Shown piece by piece: positions 17,418-25,901 of a DNA stretch of 61,138 bases. Source of the stretch: CAYZBF01 sp964476585 (GTDB taxonomy: Bacteria > Hydrothermota > UBA3072); assembly GCA_964476585.1 (NCBI GenBank), contig CAYZBF010000010.1, positions 1 to 61,138 of the forward strand, read 5' to 3'. The notes below the pieces were generated by a model. It was not told the origin of the DNA, did not search any database, and saw only the letters and a program-made list of their open reading frames with translations. The position numbers and the translations under genes were made by a program. Every line of letters starts with the position of its first letter. Within the stretch, counting starts at the first letter, position 1.

Positions 17418-17876
17418 TTAGGTTTTCCTTATAACAAATAATCCTTGATTATATTCCACAGGGTCCTCGTTAGCTACCAGAACCTCCACAATCTCACCGG
17501 AGATATCGGACTCAATCTCGTTCATAATTTTCATAGCTTCTATTATACATACTACATCCCCTCTCTTTATATGATCCCCATTTTCAACATATGGAGGAGC
17601 ATCAGGAGCTGGAGCTCTGTAGAAGGTTCCCACCATAGGAGAAGTGATTGTATGTAGATTATCTTCTTTTTCTTCCACTTTCGGTGGTTCTTTAAATTCT
17701 ATGGTTTTTTCAGGTTCTGTTTCGACCCCTTTTGTTATAGAGGCCCCTTTTTCTTGTACTTCTCCTTCAAACGTTTTAGAAATTCTTATCTTTTTACCAA
17801 AGCTTCTTATCTCTAATTCCTTGATATTATTCTTTTTCATAAGTTCAATCAGTTGCTTTACAAATCTTATTCTCAT
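17418..17876 (-). CDS. accB: Acetyl-CoA carboxylase biotin carboxyl carrier protein
   Basis: 152 residues from the ATG at 17876. Residues 1-40 are the helical N-terminal part (RFVKQLIELMKKNN), then a charged linker (EKTIEFKEPPKVEEKE), then the biotinyl domain with the attachment site EAMKIMNEIESD (the usual second Met is Ile). The start is supported by a GGGGG Shine-Dalgarno eight bases upstream and by a promoter at 17904-17932; a longer frame to 17978 would cross that promoter. It is the first gene of the operon that runs on to recX. Confidence 0.95.
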   Translation of the reverse strand: MRIRFVKQLIELMKKNNIKELEIRSFGKKIRISKTFEGEVQEKGASITKGVETEPEKTIEFKEPPKVEEKEDNLHTITSPMVGTFYRAPAPDAPPYVENGDHIKRGDVVCIIEAMKIMNEIESDISGEIVEVLVANEDPVEYNQGLFVIRKT

Positions 17877-17903
17877 ATTATTCCCCCAATTCTTATTTTG
17901 TAA

Positions 17904-17932
17904 AATATATAAATGATACATCAATAAGTCAA
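17904..17932 (-). promoter_or_regulatory. Promoter of accB and the long downstream operon
   Basis: On the minus strand TTGACT is followed by a 17-base spacer and TATATT. Predicted transcription begins about 20 bases before the accB ATG, leaving a short leader with a GGGGG ribosome-binding site. No other strong promoter was noticed between here and recX, although internal ones cannot be excluded. Confidence 0.75.
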
Positions 17933-18184
17933 GTGGAAAATTGGAATGTGCTGTGGATATCCCACATAATGCTACCACTAATAGTGTAGTCGAGAGTTAA
18001 GGCTTTTAAACCAGTATAAGCCGATGACTAAGGGTTAAAAGCTTTCAGTATGGGAGATGGTTAAATAGTTGAGTAGTTATTAATTTGTGCTTGGGGATTC
18101 TTGTGAGTCTATTGCAACCATGCGCTTTGTCCTACTTTAATCTATTTCCAGATGAAAGCGAAAGGAATGAAGTCAGAAATAAAA

Positions 18185-18595
18185 TCATTGATTTTTCTTG
18201 TCAAGTGCTTGATTTGCAAGGGAATCAGCTATCGTGTTTTTCTCTCTTGGAATATGTTTAATACTCCAATTCTTAAAATTCATTAACCTACTCATCAATT
18301 TTACATATAAGGGCTTTAATCCTTCATTGGTAACCTTGTATGCTTTGTTGAGTTGATTTACCAATAACTGGCTGTCTGAAAAGAATTCAACTGAATTGAT
18401 TTTTCTTCTTTCGCATTCCTCTACCGCTCGAAGGAGTGCACGATACTCAGCGATATTATTCGTTGTTTCTCCAATATATTCAGATATTTTTTTGTTCTCA
18501 CTGCCCTTTTCATCTATTATTAAGATGCCTATTCCTGCAGGGCCCGGGTTGCCCCGAGAAGCTCCATCAGTGTAGATTCTGACTAGTCTATCCAC
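18185..18595 (-). CDS. rnhA: Ribonuclease HI
   Basis: 136 residues. It cleaves RNA in RNA-DNA hybrids. The acidic active site is visible in IYTDGASRGNPGPAGIGI (Asp10 region), NNIAEYRALLRAVEEC (Glu) and VEFFSDSQLLVNQL (Asp), with a final Asp in EKNTIADSLANQAL. It lacks an N-terminal hybrid-binding domain. It overlaps the zinc-ribbon coiled-coil gene by 13 bases, a pairing common in other genomes. The 206 bases between its stop and the accB frame hold no gene. Confidence 0.95.
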   Translation of the reverse strand: MDRLVRIYTDGASRGNPGPAGIGILIIDEKGSENKKISEYIGETTNNIAEYRALLRAVEECERRKINSVEFFSDSQLLVNQLNKAYKVTNEGLKPLYVKLMSRLMNFKNWSIKHIPREKNTIADSLANQALDKKNQ

Positions 18596-19299
18596 TTATA
18601 GATCAATATCCTACCACAGGATTGGCAGGTGATTATTTCCTCACATTTTTTGACCTCGGCAAGTATCTGTAGTGGTATGGTGGAATGACACTCAGTGCAT
18701 ATTTCATCTTCTATTATGGAAACCCCGCTTCCACGTGAATCCTTTAATCTGTTATATCTCCTCTGTAGTCTTTCATCCTGGAGTCTTGCTGCAATTCTTT
18801 TTCCTTCGTCCTCCTTTATTAATAAACCTTCTTTTGAATCTTTTAGCTCTTTGTTAAGGGATTCTTTTATTTTTTCTATTTCTTCTTTCTTCTTTTTAAG
18901 ATTATCCTCGAATTTACTCAGTTCCTTCTCCTCTTCCTCTTTTTCGAGATAGATTTCAATTAGTTCGTCTTCTGACTGTACTATCTTCCTCTCCGCTTTT
19001 TCAATTTCCCTTTTTAACGTTAGGAATTCCTTGTTGGTCTGCGCTTCCCTTTTTCTCTTTCTAAAATTATCAAGATTCAACCTCTGTTCTTCTACTTCTC
19101 GTTCCAATTTCATTCTCTTTCCATCAATTTTTTCCATAGATTTCCTCTTTTCTTCGGATTCTTCACTTAGCTCATCCAGCTCTTTATCCAGTTTCCTGAT
19201 CTTCTGAGGTATTTCATTCTTTAAATATTCGATTTGATTTAACTCTTTATCTTTTTCGTAGAGTTCCATAAGTATCTTCATTTTTTCCCGGATTTCCAT
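18583..19299 (-). CDS. Coiled-coil protein with C-terminal zinc ribbon (C4-type)
   Basis: 238 residues. About 1-180 is a long, highly charged antiparallel coiled coil (ELDELSEESEEKRKSMEKID). The C-terminus carries CTEC and CQSC pairs about 24 residues apart, a zinc ribbon. Homologues are widespread next to rnhA or the GTP cyclohydrolase-like Nif3 gene, and some bind RNA or chaperone-like partners; the function here is unknown. A good ribosome-binding site AGAGGA lies before the ATG. The gene lies just downstream of the tRNA-Val terminator, so it must rely on read-through or an unseen promoter. Confidence 0.88.
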   Translation of the reverse strand: MEIREKMKILMELYEKDKELNQIEYLKNEIPQKIRKLDKELDELSEESEEKRKSMEKIDGKRMKLEREVEEQRLNLDNFRKRKREAQTNKEFLTLKREIEKAERKIVQSEDELIEIYLEKEEEEKELSKFEDNLKKKKEEIEKIKESLNKELKDSKEGLLIKEDEGKRIAARLQDERLQRRYNRLKDSRGSGVSIIEDEICTECHSTIPLQILAEVKKCEEIITCQSCGRILIYKWID

Positions 19300-19315
19300 A
19301 TTTCCTCTGAATTGT

Positions 19316-19344
19316 AAAAAAAAAGTGCACTTTTGTGCACTTTT
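19316..19344 (-). terminator. Intrinsic terminator after tRNA-Val
   Basis: The minus strand forms a perfect 10-bp stem AAAAGTGCAC / GTGCACTTTT around an AAAA loop, followed by more T residues. It starts at the 3' end of tRNA-Val and is the only clear terminator of the two-tRNA unit. It lies between the tRNAs and the zinc-ribbon gene. Confidence 0.8.
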
Positions 19345-19417
19345 GGGCGAAAGAGGACTTGAACCTCTGACCTCCGGTATGTGAGACCGGCGCTCTTACC
19401 AGCTGAGCTATCCGCCC
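19344..19417 (-). tRNA. tRNA-Val (anticodon CAC)
   Basis: The cloverleaf folds on the minus strand: acceptor GGGCGGA with TTCGCCC (one G-T pair), D arm GCTC...GAGC, anticodon stem CCGGT / ACCGG with loop CTCACAT, and T arm AGAGG TTCAAGT CCTCT. The discriminator is A and CCA is not encoded. The anticodon reads GUG valine codons. Confidence 0.95.
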
Positions 19418-19449
19418 TTATTATAGTTTAACCCCCATTTTTTAATTTA

Positions 19450-19523
19450 TGGGCCCGGTAGGCTTCGAACCCACGACCTACTGATTATGAGTCAGCCGCT
19501 CTAACCAACTGAGCTACGGGCCC
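19450..19523 (-). tRNA. tRNA-Met (anticodon CAT, elongator-like)
   Basis: The minus-strand fold has acceptor GGGCCCG / CGGGCCC fully paired, D arm GCTC...GAGC, anticodon loop CTCATAA and T arm GTGGG TTCGAAG CCTAC. The paired first acceptor base argues against initiator tRNA. An Ile tRNA with lysidine-modified CAU cannot be fully excluded, but the overall pattern resembles elongator tRNA-Met. CCA is not encoded. It lies 32 bases upstream of tRNA-Val. Confidence 0.92.
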
Positions 19524-19534
19524 CAATTCTTGAA

Positions 19535-19562
19535 AATATATTCTAGTTTTTCCTTTTGTCAA
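19535..19562 (-). promoter_or_regulatory. Promoter of the tRNA-Met/tRNA-Val unit
   Basis: Minus strand TTGACA, 16-base spacer, TATATT. The -10 box ends 11 bases before the mature tRNA-Met 5' end, giving a very short leader. The rest of 19563-19705 has no gene, only low-complexity GATTAGTTAATT/GATTGGTTGATTAG words. Confidence 0.78.
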
Positions 19563-19705
19563 GGCTCCCAAAAGCATCTATATTCACCAGACAGATATTG
19601 GGGGAATAATTGATTAGTTAATTTGTTGATTGGTTGATTAGTTTTCCCCCTACTTATTTGTTCCTATTTGACAACTACTTAACTATTCAACTGATTTTCT
19701 ATCTT

Positions 19706-20221
19706 CTAATACTTTATAATAGAATCTACAGGATAGTCCTTTAGTTTCTCTCTACCCTTTAGATTGGTTAATTCAATGAGGAATAGAAGAGAGATAACTT
19801 CTCCTCTAAGTCTTTCTACAAGCTTTGCACTTGCTTTTGCTGTTCCCCCGGTGGCTAGAAGATCGTCACAGATAACTACTTTATCTCCTTTATTTATGGC
19901 GTCTTTATGTATTTCAATCGTGTTCTCGCCATATTCGAGTTTATAGGATTCACTTAAGGTCTCTGCCGGTAATTTCCCTGGTTTCCTTATCAGGTTAAAC
20001 GGAAGACCGAGATTATAGGCAATTATTGATGCAAAGATAAAGCCTCTTGATTCAATTCCTAAGATTTTATTTACCTCTTTTTCTTTTAAGATACCCGTCA
20101 TGAGTTCTATTGACTTATGGAAAGCTTCCACGTCTTTCAAAAGTGTTGTAATATCTCTAAACAGGACACCTTCAACTGGAAAATCTGGAATATTTCTTAT
20201 TTTATCTTTAAGTTTTTCCAT
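19706..20221 (-). CDS. apt: Adenine phosphoribosyltransferase
   Basis: 171 residues. It converts adenine and PRPP to AMP in purine salvage. The N-terminal IRNIPDFPVEGVLFRDITTL and GIESRGFIFASIIAYNLGLPF match Apt, and the PRPP loop is VVICDDLLATGGTAKA. It directly follows the acylphosphatase gene (adjacent stop and start), with which it shares a promoter. Confidence 0.97.
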   Translation of the reverse strand: MEKLKDKIRNIPDFPVEGVLFRDITTLLKDVEAFHKSIELMTGILKEKEVNKILGIESRGFIFASIIAYNLGLPFNLIRKPGKLPAETLSESYKLEYGENTIEIHKDAINKGDKVVICDDLLATGGTAKASAKLVERLRGEVISLLFLIELTNLKGREKLKDYPVDSIIKY

Positions 20222-20494
20222 CTAAAACCTCACTTCAAATTGGTTAAATTCGTTTTTAAATTCCTCCTCCTTGATCTCTACTTCTGTTACAGTTGCAGCA
20301 GGAGGACCAATACGAACAGATTCAATAAACTCCTTTAGCTGCCATTCTTCTCCTTCAGCCATAATTTCTAGACTTCCATTAAGTAAATTTTTGACCCAAC
20401 CCACTACTCCTAATTCTCTCGCCTTTCTGCAGGCGAAATATCTAAAAGCTACTCCCTGAACAACTCCACTTACCCATAAGTGAACTCTTTTCAT
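20222..20494 (-). CDS. Acylphosphatase
   Basis: 90 residues from the ATG at 20494. It hydrolyses acyl phosphates. The catalytic Arg lies in GVVQGVAFRYFA and the Asn in GWVKNLLNGSLEI. A TTG seven codons earlier could extend the frame, but the MKRVHLW start fits the family. The promoter -10 box ends only 9 bases upstream, so the mRNA probably has almost no leader and no Shine-Dalgarno. Confidence 0.92.
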   Translation of the reverse strand: MKRVHLWVSGVVQGVAFRYFACRKARELGVVGWVKNLLNGSLEIMAEGEEWQLKEFIESVRIGPPAATVTEVEIKEEEFKNEFNQFEVRF

Positions 20495-20503
20495 ATTTAT
20501 TTG

Positions 20504-20532
20504 TATATAAATCAAGAATAGATTGATGTCAA
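20504..20532 (-). promoter_or_regulatory. Promoter of acylphosphatase-apt (leaderless type)
   Basis: Minus strand TTGACA, exactly 17 bases, TATATA. The predicted start point falls within about 3 bases of the ATG at 20494. It is back to back with the plus-strand promoter at 20541-20568. Confidence 0.75.
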
Positions 20533-20540
20533 GGGTGGGG

Positions 20541-20568
20541 TTGACATTAAGGCGGAATATATTATTCT
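20541..20568 (+). promoter_or_regulatory. Promoter of the PorV-like gene
   Basis: Plus strand TTGACA, 16 bases, TATTCT. It gives a leader of roughly 50 bases that ends in a strong AGGAGGAG ribosome-binding site at about 20619. This unit therefore has a conventional leader, unlike the divergent acylphosphatase unit. Confidence 0.65.
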
Positions 20569-20628
20569 ATACCGATGAGGGGGTAAGCGATAGTAGATAT
20601 TTATGAACCCTAGATCTTAGGAGGAGAG

Positions 20629-21669
20629 ATGAAGAGAATATTAGTATTTTTTGTTTTTCTGTTTTGTGTCATACCACTACTTTCGAGCTCACTTGAGGCT
20701 GGAGCAGTTTTTTTAATGATATTTCCGGGTTCGAGGGCGACTTCAATGAGTGGAGCATTTGGGGCTACACAAGGGGATGTATTTTCTACATATTATAATA
20801 ATGCAGCACTCGCATTTGAAAATAAGAAAATGATTGGCCTTCAACATGCGAACTGGTTGCCCGGGCTATATCAGGGGATGTATTATGAATATCTCGCTTT
20901 CTTACTCCCTATTGCTAAGGATATCAATTTTACCGGTGCTGTGACTTATCTGACTACAGGGAAAACCGAGGCCAATGTGGGTGGTATATATAGAGAATGG
21001 CTTACTTACGATATTGCCGTTAAGGTTGCTGGAAGTATGCCAATTTCTGACAGATTAGGTGTTTCTCTTGGAATGAAATATCTTTATTCCTTTCTGGCTC
21101 CTGATGAGGTGATTGAAGTGTTAGGAACGCAGACTGGAGTGACCATGAGTGGAGGTACAGGTCATGCATGGGCGTTTGATGGCGCAATCTTTTACAGATG
21201 GCCGAAATTTGTAAATATTGAGGCTTTAGGAATGGAATGGCTCTCTGTATTACGTCTGGGCCTGGCCGTTCAGAATATGGGAACTCAAATTAGTTATGTT
21301 GAAGGTGGTAATTCTGATCCTCTCCCTAGAACTATTCGATTAAGTTCTTCTCTTGGCATTCTTGAGAATAAACGTCATCAATTGAGATTTAACGTAGACC
21401 TTATAAAAATTGCTGTCAATGTTGATAACTATACAGACTTTAAAGGGATGTGGGAAGATACCTGGAAGGCAACTGGTTTAGAATATACTTTTAATGAATT
21501 GTTTTCTTTAAGATTAGGTTATTTTATTGACGCGGTAGGTAAGAGAGAAGGTCCCACCTTTGGAGCGGGTTTCCAGTACGAGACCTTTTACTTCGATCTT
21601 TCAGCTGATCAAGAGATATATGAATTTACAACGTCAAACTACAGGCTTTCAGCGCAGTATTCCTTCTGA
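20629..21669 (+). CDS. PorV/UPF0164-like outer-membrane beta-barrel protein
   Basis: 346 residues with a signal peptide (KRILVFFVFLFCVIPLLSSS). The mature start GAVFLMIFPGSRATSMSGAF followed by TQGDVFSTYYNNAAL is the hallmark of PorV/PorQ and UPF0164 proteins, predicted FadL-like barrels. In Bacteroidetes PorV shuttles type IX cargo to the surface. The chain ends in a beta signal with terminal Phe (YRLSAQYSF). A cargo-like protein with a YPNPFN domain is encoded at 47108-49159, supporting a similar role, but no other type IX genes are seen here. truB starts within its last 50 bases. Confidence 0.82.
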   Translation: MKRILVFFVFLFCVIPLLSSSLEAGAVFLMIFPGSRATSMSGAFGATQGDVFSTYYNNAALAFENKKMIGLQHANWLPGLYQGMYYEYLAFLLPIAKDINFTGAVTYLTTGKTEANVGGIYREWLTYDIAVKVAGSMPISDRLGVSLGMKYLYSFLAPDEVIEVLGTQTGVTMSGGTGHAWAFDGAIFYRWPKFVNIEALGMEWLSVLRLGLAVQNMGTQISYVEGGNSDPLPRTIRLSSSLGILENKRHQLRFNVDLIKIAVNVDNYTDFKGMWEDTWKATGLEYTFNELFSLRLGYFIDAVGKREGPTFGAGFQYETFYFDLSADQEIYEFTTSNYRLSAQYSF

Positions 21670-22519
21670 TGGAGTAATTCTTGTTGATAAGGCATCTGGT
21701 GTAAGAACTACAGCTTTATTAAATAGGGTAAAAGGAATACTCCATCTCAAAAAAGCAGGTCATGCAGGAACACTTGACCCTTTTGCCGATGGTCTTGTAG
21801 TTATTCTATACGGAAAAGCAACAAAATTAATGGACTATATAGGGGATTTTAAGGAGTATGTTTGTACAGTGAGATTGGGTGTAATAACCGATACAGATGA
21901 CCCGGATGGGAAAATTGTTAAGGAATCAACTGTTCCAAATTTTCCAAAAGAAAAAATTGAGGAAACCTTTCGTCAATTCAAGGGTAGAATTAAACAGAGG
22001 GTTCCACTTTACAGTGCCGTAAAGAGAAATGGAGAACGACTCTATAAGAAGGCCAGGGAGGGTAAGGAGATTAAAGAATTGCCAGAGAGGGAAGTCTATA
22101 TAAAGAAACTTGAGCTATTAGATTACTCTCTTCCCTTTTTCGTTGCAAGATGTGTGGCAAACAGAGGAACATATATGCGCTCACTGGCTCGTGATATTGG
22201 TAATTCCTTAGGGTGTGGTGCCCACTTGAGCAAATTGACGAGAGTTAAAGTCGATCCATACGATATTGCCGACGCCGTGAAAATAAGAGATATTGAAGGA
22301 GGTGAATTAAAGGTTATAAAATTGAGTGATGCATTACCTCATATATCTACAATAACCCTGGGTGAAGAAGGTGTCTGGGATTTCGTGCGAGGAGGTAGAG
22401 TTAGGGGATTCTATCCAGAAGGATTGTATCAGGTGAAAAATCATCGAGGAGATCTCATTGGAATAGGAAAAGGTGAGACTTATGCAGTTCGGCCAATTAA
22501 AGTCTTCTATAGTCCATAA
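21620..22519 (+). CDS. truB: tRNA pseudouridine-55 synthase
   Basis: 299 residues from the ATG at 21620. It isomerises U55 in the tRNA T loop. The catalytic Asp is in HAGTLDPFADGLVVILYGKA, followed by YVCTVRLGVITDTDDPDGKI and GTYMRSLARDIGNSLGCGAH. The C-terminal PUA-like part ends YPEGLYQVKNHRGDLIGIGK. The start is uncertain: it overlaps the upstream gene by 50 bases and has only a weak AAGAGA site, but no later in-frame start exists before the conserved GVILVDKASG. It leads the truB-ribF-rpsO-pnp translation cluster. Confidence 0.93.
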   Translation: MNLQRQTTGFQRSIPSDGVILVDKASGVRTTALLNRVKGILHLKKAGHAGTLDPFADGLVVILYGKATKLMDYIGDFKEYVCTVRLGVITDTDDPDGKIVKESTVPNFPKEKIEETFRQFKGRIKQRVPLYSAVKRNGERLYKKAREGKEIKELPEREVYIKKLELLDYSLPFFVARCVANRGTYMRSLARDIGNSLGCGAHLSKLTRVKVDPYDIADAVKIRDIEGGELKVIKLSDALPHISTITLGEEGVWDFVRGGRVRGFYPEGLYQVKNHRGDLIGIGKGETYAVRPIKVFYSP

Positions 22520-23420
22520 TTGGTGTGAGCTTGCACCCATCTCTGGACTTCTTGCTATGGGCAACTTTGATGGAGTACATTCGGGGCATCAGAGTTTAAT
22601 ACGAGAAGCAAAGAAGTATGGAAAAGTGACAATTCTGACCTATTCGCCTCATCCGGCTATAGCTCTCGGTAGGGTAAAGAGCCCTTTTCTAATAACAACA
22701 GACATAGAGAAGCAATCATTCCTTTCTGATCTTTCAATAAAGGATATTGTCTTTCTAAATTTTGATTTGGAAGTTTCAAGTATGCTACCGGACGAATTTG
22801 CAAAGAAAGTCATTAAGGGATGTTTGAACCCCGAAAAAGTAATAGTAGGCTATGATCATCATTTCGGTAAGGGAAGAGAGGGTACTACTGATTGTCTTGA
22901 GCGGTTAGGCAGAAATCTAGGATTTAGAGTGATAATCCATCCTGAAGTGAGGATTGATGGTGAGATGGTTAAGAGCACTGTAATAAGAGAATTGATTCGT
23001 GAAGGAGAGATGGGAATTGTTCCTAAACTGCTTGGGCATCCATATTCAATAAGTGGGACAGTCATTAAAGGGCAGGGATTAGGAGAAGAGCTGGGTTATC
23101 CTACAGCAAACATAAAACTGGATTCTGAATATAAACTTCTCCCTCCAAACGGTGTGTACTCTTCTATTGCAAGGACTAAGCAGGGGAATTTCCCGGCTAT
23201 GCTATATATAGGAAGTTCGCCAACCCATGGCATAGATGAAAGGAAAATCGAACTGCATTTAATAGATTTTTCAGGTGATCTTTATGGTCAAAGGATAGAA
23301 TGTGATGTTTATTCGTTTATAAGGCGGGATAAAAATTTTCCTTCTCTGAAATTATTGAAAGAAAGTATTAAGAAAAATAAGGACGAAGTAATGAAAAATC
23401 TTAAGGAGGTATATAAATGA
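22482..23420 (+). CDS. ribF: Bifunctional riboflavin kinase / FAD synthetase
   Basis: 312 residues from the ATG at 22482, preceded by AGGTGA. It makes FMN and then FAD. The nucleotidyltransferase domain has LLAMGNFDGVHSGHQSLI and FYSPHP-like TYSPHPAIAL; the C-terminal kinase domain has GYPTANIKLDSEYKLLPPNG and ELHLIDFSGDLYGQ. It overlaps truB by 38 bases and its TGA overlaps the rpsO ATG. The order truB-ribF-rpsO-pnp is widely conserved. Confidence 0.96.
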   Translation: MQFGQLKSSIVHNWCELAPISGLLAMGNFDGVHSGHQSLIREAKKYGKVTILTYSPHPAIALGRVKSPFLITTDIEKQSFLSDLSIKDIVFLNFDLEVSSMLPDEFAKKVIKGCLNPEKVIVGYDHHFGKGREGTTDCLERLGRNLGFRVIIHPEVRIDGEMVKSTVIRELIREGEMGIVPKLLGHPYSISGTVIKGQGLGEELGYPTANIKLDSEYKLLPPNGVYSSIARTKQGNFPAMLYIGSSPTHGIDERKIELHLIDFSGDLYGQRIECDVYSFIRRDKNFPSLKLLKESIKKNKDEVMKNLKEVYK

Positions 23421-23683
23421 CAGTTTCAAATAAGAGGAAAGAGATTATGAAGAAATTTAGGCTACACGATAAGGATACAGGGTCCTCTGAGGTCCAGATA
23501 GCACTACTTACTGAAAGAATAAAACATTTAACGGAACATCTAAAGAAGGAAGGAAAAGATTTCCACTCCAGGAGAGGATTGGAGATTATGGTTTCACGGA
23601 GAAAGAAATTGCTAAATTATCTACGTAGGAAAGCCTCCGACAGGTTTAAAAAGATAGAAAAAGAACTTAACCTTCGGGTGTAA
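23417..23683 (+). CDS. rpsO: 30S ribosomal protein S15
   Basis: 88 residues, normal length. It binds the central domain of 16S rRNA and helps start assembly of the small subunit. DKDTGSSEVQIALLTERIKH and HSRRGLEIMVSRRKKLLNYL are diagnostic. It is read from an ATGA overlap with ribF and has its own AAGGAGG site. pnp follows after 12 bases. Confidence 0.98.
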   Translation: MTVSNKRKEIMKKFRLHDKDTGSSEVQIALLTERIKHLTEHLKKEGKDFHSRRGLEIMVSRRKKLLNYLRRKASDRFKKIEKELNLRV

Positions 23684-23695
23684 TTTGGTGCTATT

Positions 23696-25786
23696 GTGGA
23701 ATATACTGGATCTTTAAAAATTGGAGATAAGGAAATAGTCTTCGACACTGGTAAACATGCGAGGCTTGCGGCAGGTTCTGCCAAGGTTTCCTGTGGGGGA
23801 ACAGTGGTCCTGGTAACAGCCTGTTCGGAATGGGAACCATCGGAAAATCTTGACTTTGTTCCGTTTACTGTTGATTACCTGGAACGTACATATTCGGCAG
23901 GAAAGATACCCGGGGGATTTTTTAAACGAGAAGGTAGACCTTCAGAAAAGGAAGTATTAATTTCAAGGCTAATTGATAGACCTCTGCGACCTTTAATACC
24001 CGAAGATTACTCCTATGAAACCCAGGTTGTAGCTATTGTATTATCACACGATCAGGAGAACGATACTCATACACTTGCTGTTTGTGGTGCTTCTGCAGCT
24101 CTTAGCATATCTGATATACCTTTTAATGGACCAATTGGGGCTGTAAAAATAGGGTTGGTTAATGATCAGTTTATAGTGAATCCAACGGTTAGCGAGCTGG
24201 AGAATAGTAAAATAGATATGTCAATTGCAGGAACCTCATCCGCAATCACAATGATAGAAGGAAAAATGGATGAAGTAGGCGAGGATATTATTGCCACTGC
24301 TATTGAGATAGCACATAGAGAGATCAAAAAGTTAGTTCGATTCCAAGAAGATCTTAAAGCAAAAGTTGGTAAGGAGGAACGTGCTTATGCACGGCAGGAG
24401 ATTCCTTCTACGTTGCATAACGAAGTTCTTGGTAAAGTCGATGGGATGGTTGATAAACTGATTAGAATTTCAGATAAGCAAGATAGATGGAGATTCAAAA
24501 AGAGTATAATAGATAGAACTACGGCCGAATATCCTGAAGAACAGCATCATTTTATTCGAGAAATTATAGATGAATGCCAGAAGAAAGGGATGCGGGCCAT
24601 GATACTTAAAGAAGGTAGGAGGGTAGATGGGCGACTTCTTACCGAGATTCGACCAATCCAATGCGAGGTTGGGGTTCTCCCGAGACCCCATGGTTCGGCC
24701 CTCTTCCGACGTGGGGAAACGGCGAGCCTTTCTGCGGTGACACTTGGGTCAAAAAGGGATGCGCAGAAGTTAGACCGTTTGGTCGGAGAGGAATACAAAA
24801 GGTTTATGGTTCATTACAATTTCCCTCCCTTTTCTGTTGGTGAAGTTAAGTGGATGAGGGGACCAGGAAGAAGAGAAATAGGACATGGAATTCTGGCCGA
24901 GCGTTCACTCCATTATGTTATTCCCGACGAAGATCAATTCCCGTACACAATCAGATTAGTTTCTGATATTCTCGAATCTAATGGTTCTTCATCCATGGCT
25001 ACTGTATGTGCCTGTTCCCTTGCTATGATGGATGCTGGTATTCCAGTCAGGTCTCATGTTGCAGGACTTTCTATTGGTCTTGTCAAAGAAGGAGAGGACT
25101 ATCGCTTGTTAACGGATATTATTGGAGATGAGGATTACATGGGCGATATGGATTTCAAAGTAGCCGGGACTAGGGAAGGTATAACAGGGATTCAGCTTGA
25201 CACAAAAATTCAGGATCTCTCCATTGATATAATCAAAGAGGCATTGAAGAGAGCTACAGAAAATAGGCTTGATGTACTGGAGAAGATGGAGAAAACTATT
25301 CCACAGCCACGAAGTGTATTATCTGAGTATGCTCCGAGGATAACCAAGATTACTATTCCAAAAGAGAAAATTGGGGAGGTTATAGGGCCAGCAGGTAAGA
25401 CCATTAGAGAGATAATTAGCAAGACAAAGGCTGAGATCGAAATTGATGATGAAGAGGGTGTTGTAGTTATTTTAGCGAGTAGTAAAGAATCTGTGCAGAG
25501 GGCGGAGGCGATGATCAGAGGAGTGATTAAAGAGGTTGTACCAGGTGAGGTATATGAAGGTGAAGTAAAAAAGATATTGCCTTTTGGAGCGATTGTTAAT
25601 ATTGGTAGAGGTAAGGATGGGTTACTCCATATAAGTGAGATTGCACACTATCATGTGAGTAAAGTAGAAGATATTCTTTCTATTGGAGACAAAGTGAGGG
25701 TTAAAGTGAAAAGAGTCGAGAGAGATGGGAAGATTGACCTTTCTCGGAAGGCTCTAATTTCCCATGATGAAAATAAACGACAATAG
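23696..25786 (+). CDS. pnp: Polynucleotide phosphorylase
   Basis: 696 residues, starting with GTG. A trimeric 3'-5' phosphorolytic exonuclease of RNA turnover. Two RNase PH domains (about 10-210 and 310-530; RTYSAGKIPGGFFKREGRPS and LDRLVGEEYKRFMVHYNFPP) flank a helical region. A KH domain follows (GEVIGPAGKTIREIISKTKA, about 560-610), then an S1 domain (GEVKKILPFGAIVNIGRGKD). It ends the truB-ribF-rpsO-pnp cluster. No strong terminator is visible in the 115 bases after it. Confidence 0.98.
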   Translation: MEYTGSLKIGDKEIVFDTGKHARLAAGSAKVSCGGTVVLVTACSEWEPSENLDFVPFTVDYLERTYSAGKIPGGFFKREGRPSEKEVLISRLIDRPLRPLIPEDYSYETQVVAIVLSHDQENDTHTLAVCGASAALSISDIPFNGPIGAVKIGLVNDQFIVNPTVSELENSKIDMSIAGTSSAITMIEGKMDEVGEDIIATAIEIAHREIKKLVRFQEDLKAKVGKEERAYARQEIPSTLHNEVLGKVDGMVDKLIRISDKQDRWRFKKSIIDRTTAEYPEEQHHFIREIIDECQKKGMRAMILKEGRRVDGRLLTEIRPIQCEVGVLPRPHGSALFRRGETASLSAVTLGSKRDAQKLDRLVGEEYKRFMVHYNFPPFSVGEVKWMRGPGRREIGHGILAERSLHYVIPDEDQFPYTIRLVSDILESNGSSSMATVCACSLAMMDAGIPVRSHVAGLSIGLVKEGEDYRLLTDIIGDEDYMGDMDFKVAGTREGITGIQLDTKIQDLSIDIIKEALKRATENRLDVLEKMEKTIPQPRSVLSEYAPRITKITIPKEKIGEVIGPAGKTIREIISKTKAEIEIDDEEGVVVILASSKESVQRAEAMIRGVIKEVVPGEVYEGEVKKILPFGAIVNIGRGKDGLLHISEIAHYHVSKVEDILSIGDKVRVKVKRVERDGKIDLSRKALISHDENKRQ

Positions 25787-25901
25787 ACTATATACTTTCG
25801 CTTTTTAGAGATAACGTCATCTATTATGATCGTTATATCGTTTCTTCTATGTTCATAAACCAGCAAAGAAAGTATTCTTTTATTTAAATTGTGATTCTTA
25901 T

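Noticed and set aside
17877..17978. N-terminal extension of AccB to 17978
   Set aside because: It crosses a good promoter and lacks family homology; the ATG at 17876 has a GGGGG ribosome-binding site.
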